Both the position numbers and the translations under genes were made by a program. A stretch of DNA of 64,000 nt, from positions 682,001 to 746,000 of the forward strand of contig CAWBWU010000001.1 in NCBI GenBank assembly GCA_963792655.1. The letters run 5' to 3'. Each line of letters begins with the position of its first letter. Position 1 is the stretch's first letter. The notes beneath the pieces are model-generated. The model was not told the DNA's origin. It was given only the letters and a program-made list of their open reading frames with translations, and searched no databases. Source of the DNA: DOZZ01 sp963792655 (lineage in GTDB: Bacteria; Acidobacteriota; Terriglobia; Bryobacterales; Bryobacteraceae). Of the stretch, positions 9,875-19,841 are shown one piece after another.

Positions 9875-10489
9875 TTCAGGAACGGTTCGGCATAACGCCA
9901 GATATCGGGCAGGGCGCCCAGCATTTCGTGCCCGCAATCGAACGCGACCAGGGTTACGTTTGGATGCGATTGCGCGTAGGTTTCTGAGTAACTGATCGGC
10001 ACAACGTCATCTTGACGCCCGTGCAAGATCAGTGCGGGTTGCTCGAAGCCGGGGAATGCCGGAAACTTCGCGGCATCTTCCAGCAACCCGTAATGCAGCG
10101 ACGCTTGCCTGCGACGGCCATAGTGATAGATCGGGCAGGCGTCCGGTGGCTTTCCATTCGGCAGCCTGCGTTTCGCCGAGCGACGACGGCCAACGCTCGG
10201 TAAATCCGAAGGCGGGCGCGAGCAACAACATGCGGCTCACGTTGGCATGCGTTGCGGCATACAGACCGGCCAGGTAGCCGCCCATGCTGGAGCCGATGAG
10301 CACTACATCGCGGCCCCGCACGGTGTCCTCTACGATCGACAACTGGCCCGAGATGGTGAGATTTTCGAAGTCTCCGCCGTCCAGTTCGGGAATCAGCAGT
10401 TCGCGACCGGTTTCGGCCAGCCGCTCACGAAAGAAGAGCGCCTTCGACGAAGAAGGGCCCGAGGCGAATCCATGCAGGTAAACAAACAC
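9865..10489 (-). CDS. YqiA/YcfP-like alpha/beta hydrolase, frameshifted
   Basis: About 207 residues once one frameshift is repaired. It starts V/M-F-V-Y-L-H-G-F-A-S-G-P, then has GSSMGGYLAGLYA (Ser nucleophile), GRQDDVVP (Asp) and DCGHEM (His): a complete catalytic triad of a small esterase. The frame breaks near 10133-10135, where a run of three G (CCC in gene sense) seems to hold one extra base. Beyond it the other frame continues with the expected IYHYGRRRQASLHYGLLEDA. The GTG at 10489 is the likely start; the gene is divergent from the cytochrome b gene. It is either a real pseudogene or an assembly error. Confidence 0.75.
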
Positions 10490-10544
10490 GCTGATCCGAT
10501 TGTATGATCGGGAAGAAACCCGCTTGCTTGAGGCACATACTCTT

Positions 10545-11213
10545 GTGAAACAGTTGGAGAAGAAACACCCGGCCGCAATTCGCTGGTTCCATTGGGTGAA
10601 CTTCCCCGTGCTGACGGCGATGATCTGGACCGGCATGTGGATCTACTGGGCCAGCGATACCTATCGCGTGGGCTGGGGCGATACTACGCTCTTTCATTTC
10701 TTCCCCGATGGCGTGTACAGCGCGCTGCACTGGAACAACAAGCTGGCGCAAGGGATGGCGTGGCACTTCGCGTTTATGTGGATCTTCGCGCTCAACGGGA
10801 TCGCGTACGTACTCTACACGTGGATCTCGGGTGAGTGGCGCTACCTGGTGCCGAACCGCGCCTCTTTCCGAGAAGCCTGGCAAGTTACTTTGCACGACTT
10901 AGGTCTGAGTAAGTATCATCCGCCGCGCAGAAAGTTCAACGGCGCTCAGCAGATTGCTTACTCCGGAATAATCCTGATGGGACTGGGGAGCCTGATCACA
11001 GGGTTGGCCATCTATAAGTACACCCAGGTGGCGTGGCTTACCGGGTTGCTGGGCGGGTATGCGGCTGCCCGGTTCGAGCATTTTCTCCTGACGCTTGGGT
11101 ACTGCGCGTTCTTCCTCGTGCATGTGGCGCAAGTGATCCGCGCGGGATGGAATAACTTCCGTTCCATGGTGACCGGTTACGAAGTAGTGACAAAGGAGGC
11201 GACCGGTGATTAA
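10545..11213 (+). CDS. Cytochrome b/b6-type membrane subunit (Ni-hydrogenase/thiosulfate reductase cytochrome b family)
   Basis: About 222 residues with four transmembrane helices (about 13-38, 65-92, 133-158, 170-200 from the GTG). Heme-ligand-like histidines occur in IRWFHWVN, LHWNNKLAQGMAWHFAF and FFLVHVAQ. This is the Ni_hydr_CYTB four-helix fold that passes electrons between quinol and a periplasmic oxidoreductase. A TTG at 10500 would extend the frame by 15 residues, but the GTG at 10545 begins at the conserved KHPAAIRWFHW start. It overlaps the downstream molybdoenzyme gene by 8 bases, so the two probably form one membrane-bound redox enzyme. Confidence 0.85.
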   Translation: MKQLEKKHPAAIRWFHWVNFPVLTAMIWTGMWIYWASDTYRVGWGDTTLFHFFPDGVYSALHWNNKLAQGMAWHFAFMWIFALNGIAYVLYTWISGEWRYLVPNRASFREAWQVTLHDLGLSKYHPPRRKFNGAQQIAYSGIILMGLGSLITGLAIYKYTQVAWLTGLLGGYAAARFEHFLLTLGYCAFFLVHVAQVIRAGWNNFRSMVTGYEVVTKEATGD

Positions 11214-11952
11214 CAAGCCCGACGACGAGATCGAACGCGAGATCAGCCGCAAAACACGGCGGAGCTTTTTAGTGGGCGGTGCTGCATCGCTGGCGGCCTT
11301 GGGTGGGCTTGAGTGGGTTGCCTCACGTAAGCGCGAAGGCGAATTGCAATGGCCGCTGCGCCGCGTGTTGCGCATGAACGAGAACATCGCGCGCAGCGTC
11401 TATAGCGAGGACCGTGGCGCGACGGAGTTTCCGCGTGACCAGGCGGTCGGCAAGGTTCGCGTCAACGAAGACATCGGCGTGCCCGAAGAGATCGATGCCG
11501 ACAACTGGCCTGTCATTCTGCAAGGCGGCGCAAGCGGTGAAGTAAACACATCTCTTGCTGAAATTCAAAAGCTCCCGAAAGTGGAGTTTGTGACCGAGCT
11601 CAAATGTGTGGAGGGCTGGAGCCAGAAGGTGCACTGGGGCGGCGCTCGAGTTGCTGACTTCGTCAAGAAGTTCCCGGCGCCCGGCAACGCGGACTACGTC
11701 GGTATGGAAACGCCAAACGGCGAATATTACGTCGGGCTCGACATGCGCAGCGCGGTGCATCCGCAAACACTGCTCTGCTACGAAATGAATGGCGAGCCGC
11801 TCAACGAAGAACACGGCGCGCCACTGCGGCTGGCAATTCCGAGTAAGTACGGCATCAAGAACATCAAAAGCGTGGGCCGTATTGTGTATGCCACGTCGCG
11901 GCCTCACGACTACTGGCAAGAGCGCGGGTACGACTGGTACGCCGGAGTCTAA
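11206..11952 (+). CDS. Sulfite-oxidase-fold molybdopterin-dependent oxidoreductase, Tat-exported
   Basis: A 248-residue protein. KTRRSFLVGGAASLAALGG (from residue 16) is a Tat signal. The body is the Oxidored_molyb fold, with the molybdenum-ligating Cys134 in ELKCVEGWS. HWGGARVADF and GEPLNEEHGAPLRLAIPSKYG are typical for the YedY/MsrP and sulfite oxidase superfamily. It would use molybdopterin in the periplasm with electrons via the cytochrome b encoded just upstream. Substrate is unknown: methionine sulfoxide, sulfite and others are possible, and the partner is not a classical MsrQ. The GTG start overlaps the cytochrome stop. Confidence 0.88.
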   Translation: MINKPDDEIEREISRKTRRSFLVGGAASLAALGGLEWVASRKREGELQWPLRRVLRMNENIARSVYSEDRGATEFPRDQAVGKVRVNEDIGVPEEIDADNWPVILQGGASGEVNTSLAEIQKLPKVEFVTELKCVEGWSQKVHWGGARVADFVKKFPAPGNADYVGMETPNGEYYVGLDMRSAVHPQTLLCYEMNGEPLNEEHGAPLRLAIPSKYGIKNIKSVGRIVYATSRPHDYWQERGYDWYAGV

Positions 11953-12575
11953 GCTCCCGCCGCGTGATTCGGATCCCACAGAACTTCCTCGATCCCGAGC
12001 GCCGCACTGGCCCACCTGCTCCACACGAACAGCGCATCGCTCAGGCGGTTCAGGTATTTGAGCGAGAGCGCAGCGCCCTGGTCATCGCGCGCAAGCTGCA
12101 CACACAGCCGCTCCGCGCGACGGCAAACGGTCCGGCATACATGCAAGTCGGAATTCACGCGGCATCCGCCCGGCAGAACGAACGAACGTAGCGCCGGCAG
12201 CCCGGCCCCCATCTCGTCCATCTCGCGCTCAAGCCTCAGCACGTCGGCCTCGGTAATGCGCGCCTGCTTCGGGTGAACGTCTTCGGGCAGAGTCGCAAGG
12301 ATCGAGCCCGCGTTGAACAGCTCATGTTGGACGCGCAGCAGAATTTTGGAAAGCTCCTGCAACTTGCTGCTCGCCGGGTCCGCCGCGATGCTTTCGCGCG
12401 CAACCCCGACAAATGCGTTCAGCTCATCCACCACGCCGTAACATTCAATGCGCGCCGAATCCTTCGCGACGCGCTGTCCCCCCGCCAAATGCGTTTCGCC
12501 CTGATCGCCCTGGCGCGTGTAAACGCGGGTGATTGCCAGCCGCGGTGATTCGAATCGTTCGGGAGCGTCGCTCAT
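11949..12575 (-). CDS. Cob(I)alamin adenosyltransferase, PduO type
   Basis: About 208 residues, a PduO-type ATP:cob(I)alamin adenosyltransferase that makes adenosylcobalamin. Signature elements are YTRQGDQGETHLAGG (ATP-binding N-terminal loop), ECYGVVDELNAFVG, RSFVLPGG, CRTVCRRAER and YLNRLSDALFVWSRW. The ATG at 12575 (MSDAPERF) is chosen; an in-frame upstream ATG at 12602 would add nine residues. Its 3' end overlaps the convergent molybdoenzyme gene by 4 bases. The B12-dependent radical SAM gene at 28.5 kb would be one possible consumer of cobalamin (inference). Confidence 0.93.
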   Translation of the reverse strand: MSDAPERFESPRLAITRVYTRQGDQGETHLAGGQRVAKDSARIECYGVVDELNAFVGVARESIAADPASSKLQELSKILLRVQHELFNAGSILATLPEDVHPKQARITEADVLRLEREMDEMGAGLPALRSFVLPGGCRVNSDLHVCRTVCRRAERLCVQLARDDQGAALSLKYLNRLSDALFVWSRWASAALGIEEVLWDPNHAAGA

Positions 12576-12708
12576 TCGGTTCAAGTGTGACAGGGGGCGC
12601 ACCCGAGTGCATCATCACACCCAGAGTGAGGTTTCGCACGCTGTGTAGCGCGCTTGCGTAACAATCTTGACAATAAACGCGCTTAGAATCAGACGGAGGC
12701 TTTGCACC

Positions 12709-13095
12709 TTGGGCACTAGTCCGCAAACCGAGCCGCGCGCCACAATCATGGTCGTGGATGACGAACCAGAGATCCGCAAGCTTGTGAAAGCGATGCTCGC
12801 GCCGGCCGGTTACCGCGTGGTCGTTGCCGATACAGGCGATCAGGCGATCAGGCTGTTTAGCAAGGAACCGCAGATAGACCTTCTGCTGACCGATGTCGTT
12901 GCCCCCGGCATGAGCGGGCCGATGCTTGCCGAGCAGTTGAGCCAGATGAACCCGCGCCTGCGCGTTCTTTTTATGTCGGGCTACGACGCCACACAAGTGG
13001 TTCAGAAGTTTGTTGTGGAGCAGGGCTTCTCGCTATTAATCAAGCCGTTCAGTAGTGAGCAGTTGCGCGACAAAGTGCGCACGATGTTGTCGTGA
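12709..13095 (+). CDS. Response regulator, receiver domain only
   Basis: About 128 residues covering one receiver domain. The acidic pocket is in MVVDDEPEIR, the phosphoacceptor Asp in LLLTDVVAPGMSG, the Thr/Ser switch in LFMSGYD and the conserved Lys in LLIKPFS. There is no output domain, so it acts as a CheY-like shuttle or within a phosphorelay; the kinase is not nearby. The TTG at 12709 is favoured because a GACGGAGG element lies about 10 bases upstream. An earlier in-frame TTG at 12667 lacks a ribosome binding site. Confidence 0.85.
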   Translation: MGTSPQTEPRATIMVVDDEPEIRKLVKAMLAPAGYRVVVADTGDQAIRLFSKEPQIDLLLTDVVAPGMSGPMLAEQLSQMNPRLRVLFMSGYDATQVVQKFVVEQGFSLLIKPFSSEQLRDKVRTMLS

Positions 13096-13138
13096 ACTGA
13101 AGCCTGCGCAGTACACTGGGACTGTTCGCTCCACCGGG

Positions 13139-14362
13139 ATGCCTCGGTCTCTTTTCCAGTTCACGAAAGCCGCCACTCTCTTTTGCGTTCTACTCACCGC
13201 CGCTTGTGAGCGCGAGAGCCGCACGCCCGCTGTTGGCGAAGCATTTGCCGGACCGGCGAAGCTAACCATCCGCCAGGAGATCAGCCTGCACTCGCCCGTG
13301 GTTGCCACCGTCAGTCATGGCGATCGCTTAGAGATCATCTCGCAGCGGCGCCGGTTTACCCACGTGCGGACACCCGCCGGTGTTGAGGGCTGGGTGGACG
13401 AGCGCAACCTGATGGAGAAGTCTGAACTGGCGGGGTTGCAGCAGTTTTCCGCCGGCCTACGTGCTTACCCGTCGCAAGGGCAGGCGACGGTGTACGAAAG
13501 CGTTAACGTGCATACGGAAGCGCAGCGTACGTCGCCGAGCTACATGGTGGTGAACCCCGGCGAGAAGGTGGATGTCATCGGGCATCAATGGGTAGCGCGC
13601 GCCGATCCGCCGCGCAAGTCGCTGGTAAAGCCGGCGCCCAAAGTGCTTCGTGCGCCGAAGAAGCCTGCCAAGCAATTGAAGGTGCCGCTGCCCGCGCGCC
13701 CGGTTCCTCCTCCGCCGCCCAAGAACTGGCTGGAACTATCGAAAGAACGATCATTGCCGAAGCCGCCGCCACCTCCGCCGGCCGAAGACAACACGCCGCG
13801 GGATGAGTGGTCTCTCATTCGAAACGCCGCAGGCCAGAGCGGCTGGGTGTTGACGCGGAAGCTCACCATGGCAATTCCCGATGAAGTTGCGCAGTATGCC
13901 GAAGGCCATCGCATCACGTCGTACTTTGCGCTGGGCAAAGTGAAGGATGGCGACCTGGTGAAAGACACGTGGCTTTGGACCACCATCGCCGGCGGCGAGC
14001 AGGACTACGACTTCGATAGCTTCCGCGTCTTCATCTGGAGCTTGCGCCACCACCGCTATGAGACGGCGTATATTCAGCGGCGCATCGAAGGGTACGCGCC
14101 GGTATATCGCAACACGATCGATGGGCATCCCGGATTTTCTGTCTGCCTCGAAAGCAATGCGCAGCGCGTGCGGCGGCAGTTCGTGATGATCGAAAACCTG
14201 GTGAAGTCAGCGGGCGATACACCTTGCGCGCCGGGAACCAAGCCGGTCGTGGAGCCTGAAGCTCCGGCATCCGAAGCTCCTCCTCCGCAACACCGCAGTT
14301 GGCTGAAGCGCATGGTCGACGGACATGTCGATTTGATCAAACGCAGCATCTCTGGTAAGTAG
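13139..14362 (+). CDS. SH3-domain lipoprotein
   Basis: About 407 residues. The N-terminus is a lipoprotein signal with lipobox LTAAC (AATLFCVLLTAAC). Two bacterial SH3-like segments follow (about 40-110 and 120-240), with the second split by a Pro/Lys-rich linker containing runs of proline. The last third (about 265-370) is an unrecognised folded domain rich in Arg/Tyr/Asp. Likely an envelope protein binding peptidoglycan or protein partners (inference from SH3b). The ATG at 13139 begins the signal; the longer frame from 13055 overlaps the response regulator gene. Confidence 0.75.
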   Translation: MPRSLFQFTKAATLFCVLLTAACERESRTPAVGEAFAGPAKLTIRQEISLHSPVVATVSHGDRLEIISQRRRFTHVRTPAGVEGWVDERNLMEKSELAGLQQFSAGLRAYPSQGQATVYESVNVHTEAQRTSPSYMVVNPGEKVDVIGHQWVARADPPRKSLVKPAPKVLRAPKKPAKQLKVPLPARPVPPPPPKNWLELSKERSLPKPPPPPPAEDNTPRDEWSLIRNAAGQSGWVLTRKLTMAIPDEVAQYAEGHRITSYFALGKVKDGDLVKDTWLWTTIAGGEQDYDFDSFRVFIWSLRHHRYETAYIQRRIEGYAPVYRNTIDGHPGFSVCLESNAQRVRRQFVMIENLVKSAGDTPCAPGTKPVVEPEAPASEAPPPQHRSWLKRMVDGHVDLIKRSISGK

Positions 14363-15192
14363 TGGCAATGCCACGTTCCGGTGTCGCCGCACTCGTTGCG
14401 CTGTTGTTTGCTCTTGCATTTTCGTTGCATGCCGCTGACCGGCCGCTCTCGTCACGCGAGATGAGCGACCTGAACTGGATGGAGTTTTCCGAAGTGGTGC
14501 CGAAGCGGATCACGACCGTTCTGCTTCCTACCGGCACCATCGAACCGCACGGCGTCGCGAACAACGGGGCCGACATCACGGCGCCGGTCGAGATCGCACG
14601 CAAGATGGCGCCGAGTGTGAATGCGTTGATTGCGCCCGTGGTTCCGTATGGAGTTACCGGCAGCCTCGATGCATACGCGGGCGCGTTCTCAATTTCCGAG
14701 AATGCTTACCGCGCGTACATGGCGGATGTCTTTGAAGGACTTGCGAAGCAGGGCTTCCGCAACATTATCGTGATCAACGGGCATGGAGGACCGCAGACGG
14801 CGATCCTTACCGATCTTGCGGAGAAGGCCGGCCGCGCGCACCATATCCGAACGTTGGTCGTGAACTGGTGGGCATACTGCTCGGACGTCACGCTCAAGAT
14901 CTTTGGGGAAGATGGCGGCCATGCGGGTTGGAACGAGAACGCATTCATCCAGGCGATCAACAAAGAGCTGGTCCACCCCGAGCGTTACAGCGATGCGCTT
15001 GCGACGGCGCGGCCCGCTGCCGGTACCTGGACCGCGTACCCGTTCCCGTCGTCGATCATTCTGTACCAGCCGGGCCAGGGCTATGTGAAATTCGATCAAG
15101 CCAAAGCCGACGCATACTTTCGCGCAGTGGTGGAGAAGATGACCACGCTGGTGCAGGACACGATCGCGAAATGGGACAAGGCCGGCTTATGA
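14362..15192 (+). CDS. Creatininase family protein, secreted
   Basis: A 276-residue protein with a signal peptide (VAALVALLFALAFSLHAA). The creatininase fold motifs LLPTGTIEPHG, NNGADITAP, IVINGHGG and DGGHAGWNEN carry the Glu, His and Asp metal ligands. The family are metal-dependent amidohydrolases (creatinine, mycofactocin maturation MftE, FAPy deformylase). Export to the periplasm is unusual for the well-studied members but common for secreted acidobacterial ones (inference). The GTG at 14362 shares its first base with the previous stop; an ATG two codons on is an alternative. The ATG of the SDR gene overlaps its stop. Confidence 0.88.
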   Translation: MAMPRSGVAALVALLFALAFSLHAADRPLSSREMSDLNWMEFSEVVPKRITTVLLPTGTIEPHGVANNGADITAPVEIARKMAPSVNALIAPVVPYGVTGSLDAYAGAFSISENAYRAYMADVFEGLAKQGFRNIIVINGHGGPQTAILTDLAEKAGRAHHIRTLVVNWWAYCSDVTLKIFGEDGGHAGWNENAFIQAINKELVHPERYSDALATARPAAGTWTAYPFPSSIILYQPGQGYVKFDQAKADAYFRAVVEKMTTLVQDTIAKWDKAGL

Positions 15193-15960
15193 GCAGCGTC
15201 TTTCGCGAGGGCTTGTTGAAAGGGCGGCATGCGTTTCTGACCGGTGGCACGAGCGGAATCGGCCTGGCCATCGCGGAGTGCTTGGCGAAGGCGGGAGCAA
15301 ACATATCGCTGATCGGCCGCGACGCAGCCAAGATCAAAACCGCGGTAGATGCGCTACGACACGCCGGAAGCGACGCACGCGGTTCGGTCGCGGATGTTCG
15401 CCAGTATGAGCCGCTTGCCGCAGCGCTCGCCGAGTCTCGCCAGGCACTGGGCGAGATCGACATTCTGATTTGCGCGGCGGCCGGCAATTTCCCCGCGCCT
15501 GCGTTGGGCATGTCGGCGAACGGCTTCAAAGCAGTTGTCGACATCGACGTGCTCGGCACCTTCAACACGTGCCGCGCCGCATACGAGCACCTGCGTAAGC
15601 CGGGCGGCTTCCATCATCAACATCTCGGCGGCGCAGGCATTCCGGGCGATGCGCGATCAGGCTCATGTCTGCGCGGCCAAAGCTGGGGTGGACATGCTGA
15701 CCAGAACACTTGCCCTGGAATGGGGCAGTGAAGGCATCCGCGTTAACTCGGTCACGCCGGGGCCGATCGACGATACGGAAGGCATGCGGCGGCTCGCTCC
15801 CGATGCCGAAATCCGCACGCAGTATATGGCTCGCATTCCGCTGCAGCGCTTCGGGCGCAAGCAGGAAATTGCCGAGCTGTGCCTGTTTCTTTGCACGCCC
15901 GCAGCCTCTTACGTGCATGGCGCGGTGCTGGTGTGCGATGGCGGCGCGTCGCTCAGCTAG
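15189..15960 (+). CDS. SDR family oxidoreductase, DECR2-like (2,4-dienoyl-CoA reductase type), frameshifted
   Basis: About 256 residues after removing one surplus base near 15609-15610 (GGCTTCC where GGCTCC is expected), which splits the gene into two frames. The N-terminal frame has the NAD(P)-binding TGGTSGIG motif and CAAAGNF. The second continues SIINISAAQAFRAMRDQAHV and AAKAGVDMLTRTLALEWG to VCDGGASLS. The usual catalytic Tyr of Tyr-x3-Lys is replaced (HVCAAK keeps the Lys), as in peroxisomal DECR2-type reductases. AGNF and PGPIDDTEG fit that subfamily. The start overlaps the creatininase stop (ATGA). Confidence 0.8.
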
Positions 15961-16121
15961 TCCGGATGCTTGCACAGTGTGGCGGAACAGGCACAATTGT
16001 TCCCCTCCCGCCGATCCGCTAAACTAAAGAACTTAAGCTGCAATTGCCAGTGGACCGCCGCGTGTAACGATGCATTCCATCTCCACGTCCGCAGGCGCAG
16101 AGTAGAAAGGATTTTGTCTCG

Positions 16122-19092
16122 ATGAATGGTTTCAGGCCGTGGCGCCTGATGTGCGTCTTCGCTTGTTTGCAGGGGCTGTTCACGATAGCTCTGGCGCAGA
16201 CGCAATCACCGCCGCCTACGCCGGCTCCGCAGCCACCGGCTCCCACACAACCGAAGCCGGCGAACCCGTTCGAGACGCTGCCCGATTCGCAGCCCGTCAC
16301 GCCAGCGCCCGCACAGCCCGTCACGCCGAAGCCTGGCACGCCCGCGCCTGCTCAGGCAGCTCCTGCCGCGCCCGCGGCTCCCGCCGGGACTCCGGGTAGC
16401 AACGTGGTTCAGGCGATTGAATTTCGTGGCTCGCGCCGTGTTCCGGCCGACACCTTGCGCGCGCTGATCTTCACGAAGCCCGGCGACGAGTTGAATGAAG
16501 AAACGCTGCGGCGCGATTTCAACGCACTGTGGAACACGAACCGCTTTGATGACATCCGGCTCGAATCCGAGCCTGGCGACCGCGGCACGATCCTGCGTTT
16601 TGTGCTGACCGAGCGCCCGGTGATTCGAACTCTGAAGTATGAAGGCGTCAAGTCGCTGACCACTTCGGAGATTCTGGACCGCTTCAAAGAGCGCAAGGTT
16701 GGCTTGAGCGTTGAGTCGCAATACGATCCTGCGCGCGTGCAGCATGCGGCAGTGGTCATCAAGGAATATCTGGCGGAACGCGGACGTCAGTTCGCTACGG
16801 TGACGCCAGTGCTGCACCGCATCCCGCCGAATTCGCTCGAAGTGGTTTTTCAGATCGAGGAAGGCGCGAAAGTAAAAGTCGGCGTGATCGAGCCCGAGAA
16901 CAACGTCGTGTTCACTGACCGCGAGGTCATTCGCGCGATGAAGAATCTGAAGCCGATCGGCATTCCGCACAGCCTGATTCTCGAGAGCCTGTTCGATCGC
17001 ACCTACGACGCTTCGAAGCTTGACGAAGACAAAGAGCGCATCCGTCAGGCATATCAGGACAAGGGCTACTATCGCGCGACGGTTCTCGACACCACTGTTA
17101 CGCTCCGCGACACCGGTGACAACCAGCGCCACTTGCCGTTCATGCTGCGCGATAAACCGGGCAAGCGTGCCGACATCACTATACCGATCGAAGAGGGCCA
17201 GCAGTATCGTCTCCGCAAAATGACGTATGTGGGCGTGAAGCTCTTCCGCACGCCAGACGTTTTGACGCGCCAGCTTTTCGGCATGAATGAGGGCGACGTT
17301 TTCTCGACGGCCAAGCTCCGCAAGGGCCTCGAAAACATGAAGAAGCTCTACGGCGATTTCGGCTACATCGATTTCGTTCCGGAGCCCGCGGTCGATACCG
17401 TGGCCGGAACGAACCAGGTGGACCTGACGCTCACTGCGGATGAGGGCAAGCAATTCTTCGTTCGCCGAATCGACTTCGTTGGCAACACCACTACGCGCGA
17501 TAAAGTCATCCGCCGCGAAATTCTGCTCGATGAAGGCGACATCTATAGCGCCCGCCTGTGGGACGCGAGCATTCTGCGTTTGAACCAGCTCGGCTATTTC
17601 GAAGTGCTGAAAGAGAACGAGTCCTACGACATCAAGCGCAATCCAAACTCAAACACCATCGACATCACGTTGAAGGTGAAGGAGAAGGGCAAGAACTCGA
17701 TCGGCCTGAACGGCGGCGTCTCCGGTATTGCCGGAAGCTTCGTCGGCTTCAACTATTCGACCAACAACTTCCTCGGCCTGGGTGAAACGCTGTCACTCGA
17801 ATCGCAGATCGGGACCCGCCTGCGCGATGTGAGCCTCGGCTTTACCGAGCCGTACTTCCTCGATCGCCCGCTGCAGGTTGGCGTCGTGGTTTACATCCGC
17901 CGATACAACTACGATCAGGCGACCGAAGCGTCGATCCTGAGCGGGCAGGATCTGAGGTCTTACTACAACGCACTTGGCACGAGCAACCTGCTCAACTACA
18001 CCCAGAATTCGAAAGGCGCATCACTTTCGCTCAGCTACCCGATACGCCGCAGTTTCGCGCGTCTGGCGCTGACCTACGGCTATGACAACTCGGACATCAT
18101 CACGCGTTCGACGGGCAGCCAGCAGTATTTCGAGTTCATCAACTTCCAGGGCGTAACGGGTCCGAACTCGCTGTCGGGGATCCGCACCAGCCGCATCGTT
18201 CCGTCCTTCCAGTACAACTCGAAAAACGCACAGCTTTCGCCGACGGCGGGTAAGAGCTTCTTCGCTTCGATAGATTTCGCGGGCAGCGTGCTGGGCGGCA
18301 ACGTCAACACGATCCGGCCTTCGGTCGACCTGCAGTACTTCCACTATTCGCCGATCAACCGCCATCACACCCTTGCCTTCCACATGCTGGGATCGCTGCT
18401 TGACCGGGTACGGCGGTAAGGTTGCGCCGCCGTTCCAGCGCACCTATATCGGCGGCGAGCAGGATGTGCGCGGCTTCGAATTCTACGGTATCTCTCCCAT
18501 TGGCTTTGTCGCGAGCACCGGGACCGTCCAGGTTCTGAACGACGATGGGTCGCCGCGCGTGCAGAAGTCGATCATCAATGGCGTAGTCACGAACACCGCA
18601 GTAGTGCAGCAGATTCCGACTTACCAGATCATTACGCCGGGCGGAGACACCCAGGTAGTTACTAACTTCGAGTACCGCATTCCGATTCTGGGACCGGTGA
18701 CGCTCGCTCCGTTCGTCGACTTTGGTCTGAATAAGATTCTTTTGACGAATCAATTGCGCATGAACCAGGGCCGTGTCGATCAGCTTAATGGGTTGTTTCC
18801 TCAAGCCGGTTTCGACGGGCGCGTGAAGATTGCGCCGGGTACGCAGGCGCCGCGCATGTCTACTGGTATTGAATTGCAGGTGCTGCTGCCGGTAGTAAAT
18901 GCGCCGTTCCGTATCTACTACGCCTATAACCCGCTCCTGGTGCGTGAAACTATTCAGACGCCCATCGTTGCGGACCGGTCGTCATTCCCGAATAACGCAA
19001 CGTTCCTGAACTCAATTCAGAGTTTTGGCCAGGCCTACCCACTGATTGAGAAGCGGGGAACCTTCCGTTTCACGATCGGCCGTACATTCTAA
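16122..19092 (+). CDS. bamA: Outer membrane protein assembly factor BamA, frameshifted
   Basis: About 989 residues when one extra base near 18400-18401 (CTGCTTGACC for CTGCTGACC) is ignored. A signal peptide ends near residue 26 (IALAQ). A Pro/Ala-rich linker (27-95) precedes about five POTRA domains (roughly 95-500), followed by the Omp85 barrel. The barrel includes the lid-loop-like VRGF segment (GGEQDVRGFEFYG, just after the frameshift) and a terminal Phe (FRFTIGRTF). BamA folds beta-barrels into the outer membrane. An essential gene is not expected to be broken, so the shift is probably a sequence error. skp/ompH follows, the classical arrangement. Confidence 0.92.
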
Positions 19093-19140
19093 GTAAAACA
19101 AGCACGTGTTAGTATCGTTACAAATTCAAGGAGTTTGAAA

Positions 19141-19788
19141 GTGAAGAGTTTATTAGTAATTCGTCCCGTACTCGGCGCAGCGTTGTTAGCCGTGGGATTA
19201 CACGCTACGGCGGGCGCGCAGGCGACCTCCGCACCTGCTGCTGGGCCTACCGGGAACAAGGTTGCGGTAATCGAAATCCAAGCCGCCATTTTCCAGACCA
19301 AAGACGGTCAGAAGGCCCTCGCTGATCTGCAGACCAAGTTCAATCCCAAGAAGTCGGAGTTTGAACGGCGCCGTGCGGAAATCGCGAGCACCCAGGACCA
19401 GTACACCAAGGGCGCCAACACGCTCAGTGAAGAAGCCCGTGCACGCCTGATGCGCGACATCGACACGAAGACGAAGGCACTGAATCGCGATACCGACGAT
19501 GCGAATCAGGATCTCGAAGCCGAGAACCAGAAGATCATGAATGAACTCGGCGGCAAGATGCTGCAGGTGATCAACAAGTATTCGACAGACAAGGGTTACG
19601 TGTTGGTGCTCGACGTGAGTGCCCAGACCACTCCCGTCATCTATGCGTCGAATACGATTGACATTACGCGCGACATCATCGACCTCTACGACAAGAGCGC
19701 GACCACTCTGCAACCGGTGAAGCCGGCGGGAGCAGGGAGCACGGGCGCTGCTGCCACTCCGCGCCGTCCTGTTGGCGCAAAGCCGTAA
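19141..19788 (+). CDS. OmpH/Skp-family periplasmic chaperone
   Basis: About 215 residues. A signal peptide (LLVIRPVLGAALLAVGLHATAGAQ) precedes an OmpH domain. VAVIEIQAAIFQTKDGQKA is the conserved beta-strand, and a long charged helical arm (about 70-130) is followed by GYVLVLDVS and a Pro/Ala-rich tail. Skp carries unfolded outer-membrane proteins to the BamA machine, and it lies 49 bases after bamA. The GTG at 19141 has AAGGAG 8 bases upstream; the TTG at 19135 is the alternative start. Confidence 0.9.
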   Translation: MKSLLVIRPVLGAALLAVGLHATAGAQATSAPAAGPTGNKVAVIEIQAAIFQTKDGQKALADLQTKFNPKKSEFERRRAEIASTQDQYTKGANTLSEEARARLMRDIDTKTKALNRDTDDANQDLEAENQKIMNELGGKMLQVINKYSTDKGYVLVLDVSAQTTPVIYASNTIDITRDIIDLYDKSATTLQPVKPAGAGSTGAAATPRRPVGAKP

Positions 19789-19841
19789 CTAGTTCGTCCT
19801 CCGCAGCCGCGGTGGTACGCTGAGTTCAGAAAGGCGTCGAA

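Noticed and set aside
8681..9937. A 418-codon minus-strand frame opposite the DUF1501 gene
   Set aside because: Shadow of a high-GC gene; no domain, and the plus frame is a clear DUF1501 protein with a Tat signal.
12667..12708. TTGACA at 12667 as a -35 box for the response regulator
   Set aside because: No -10-like hexamer at 16-18 bases spacing; TAGAAT comes only 11 bases later.
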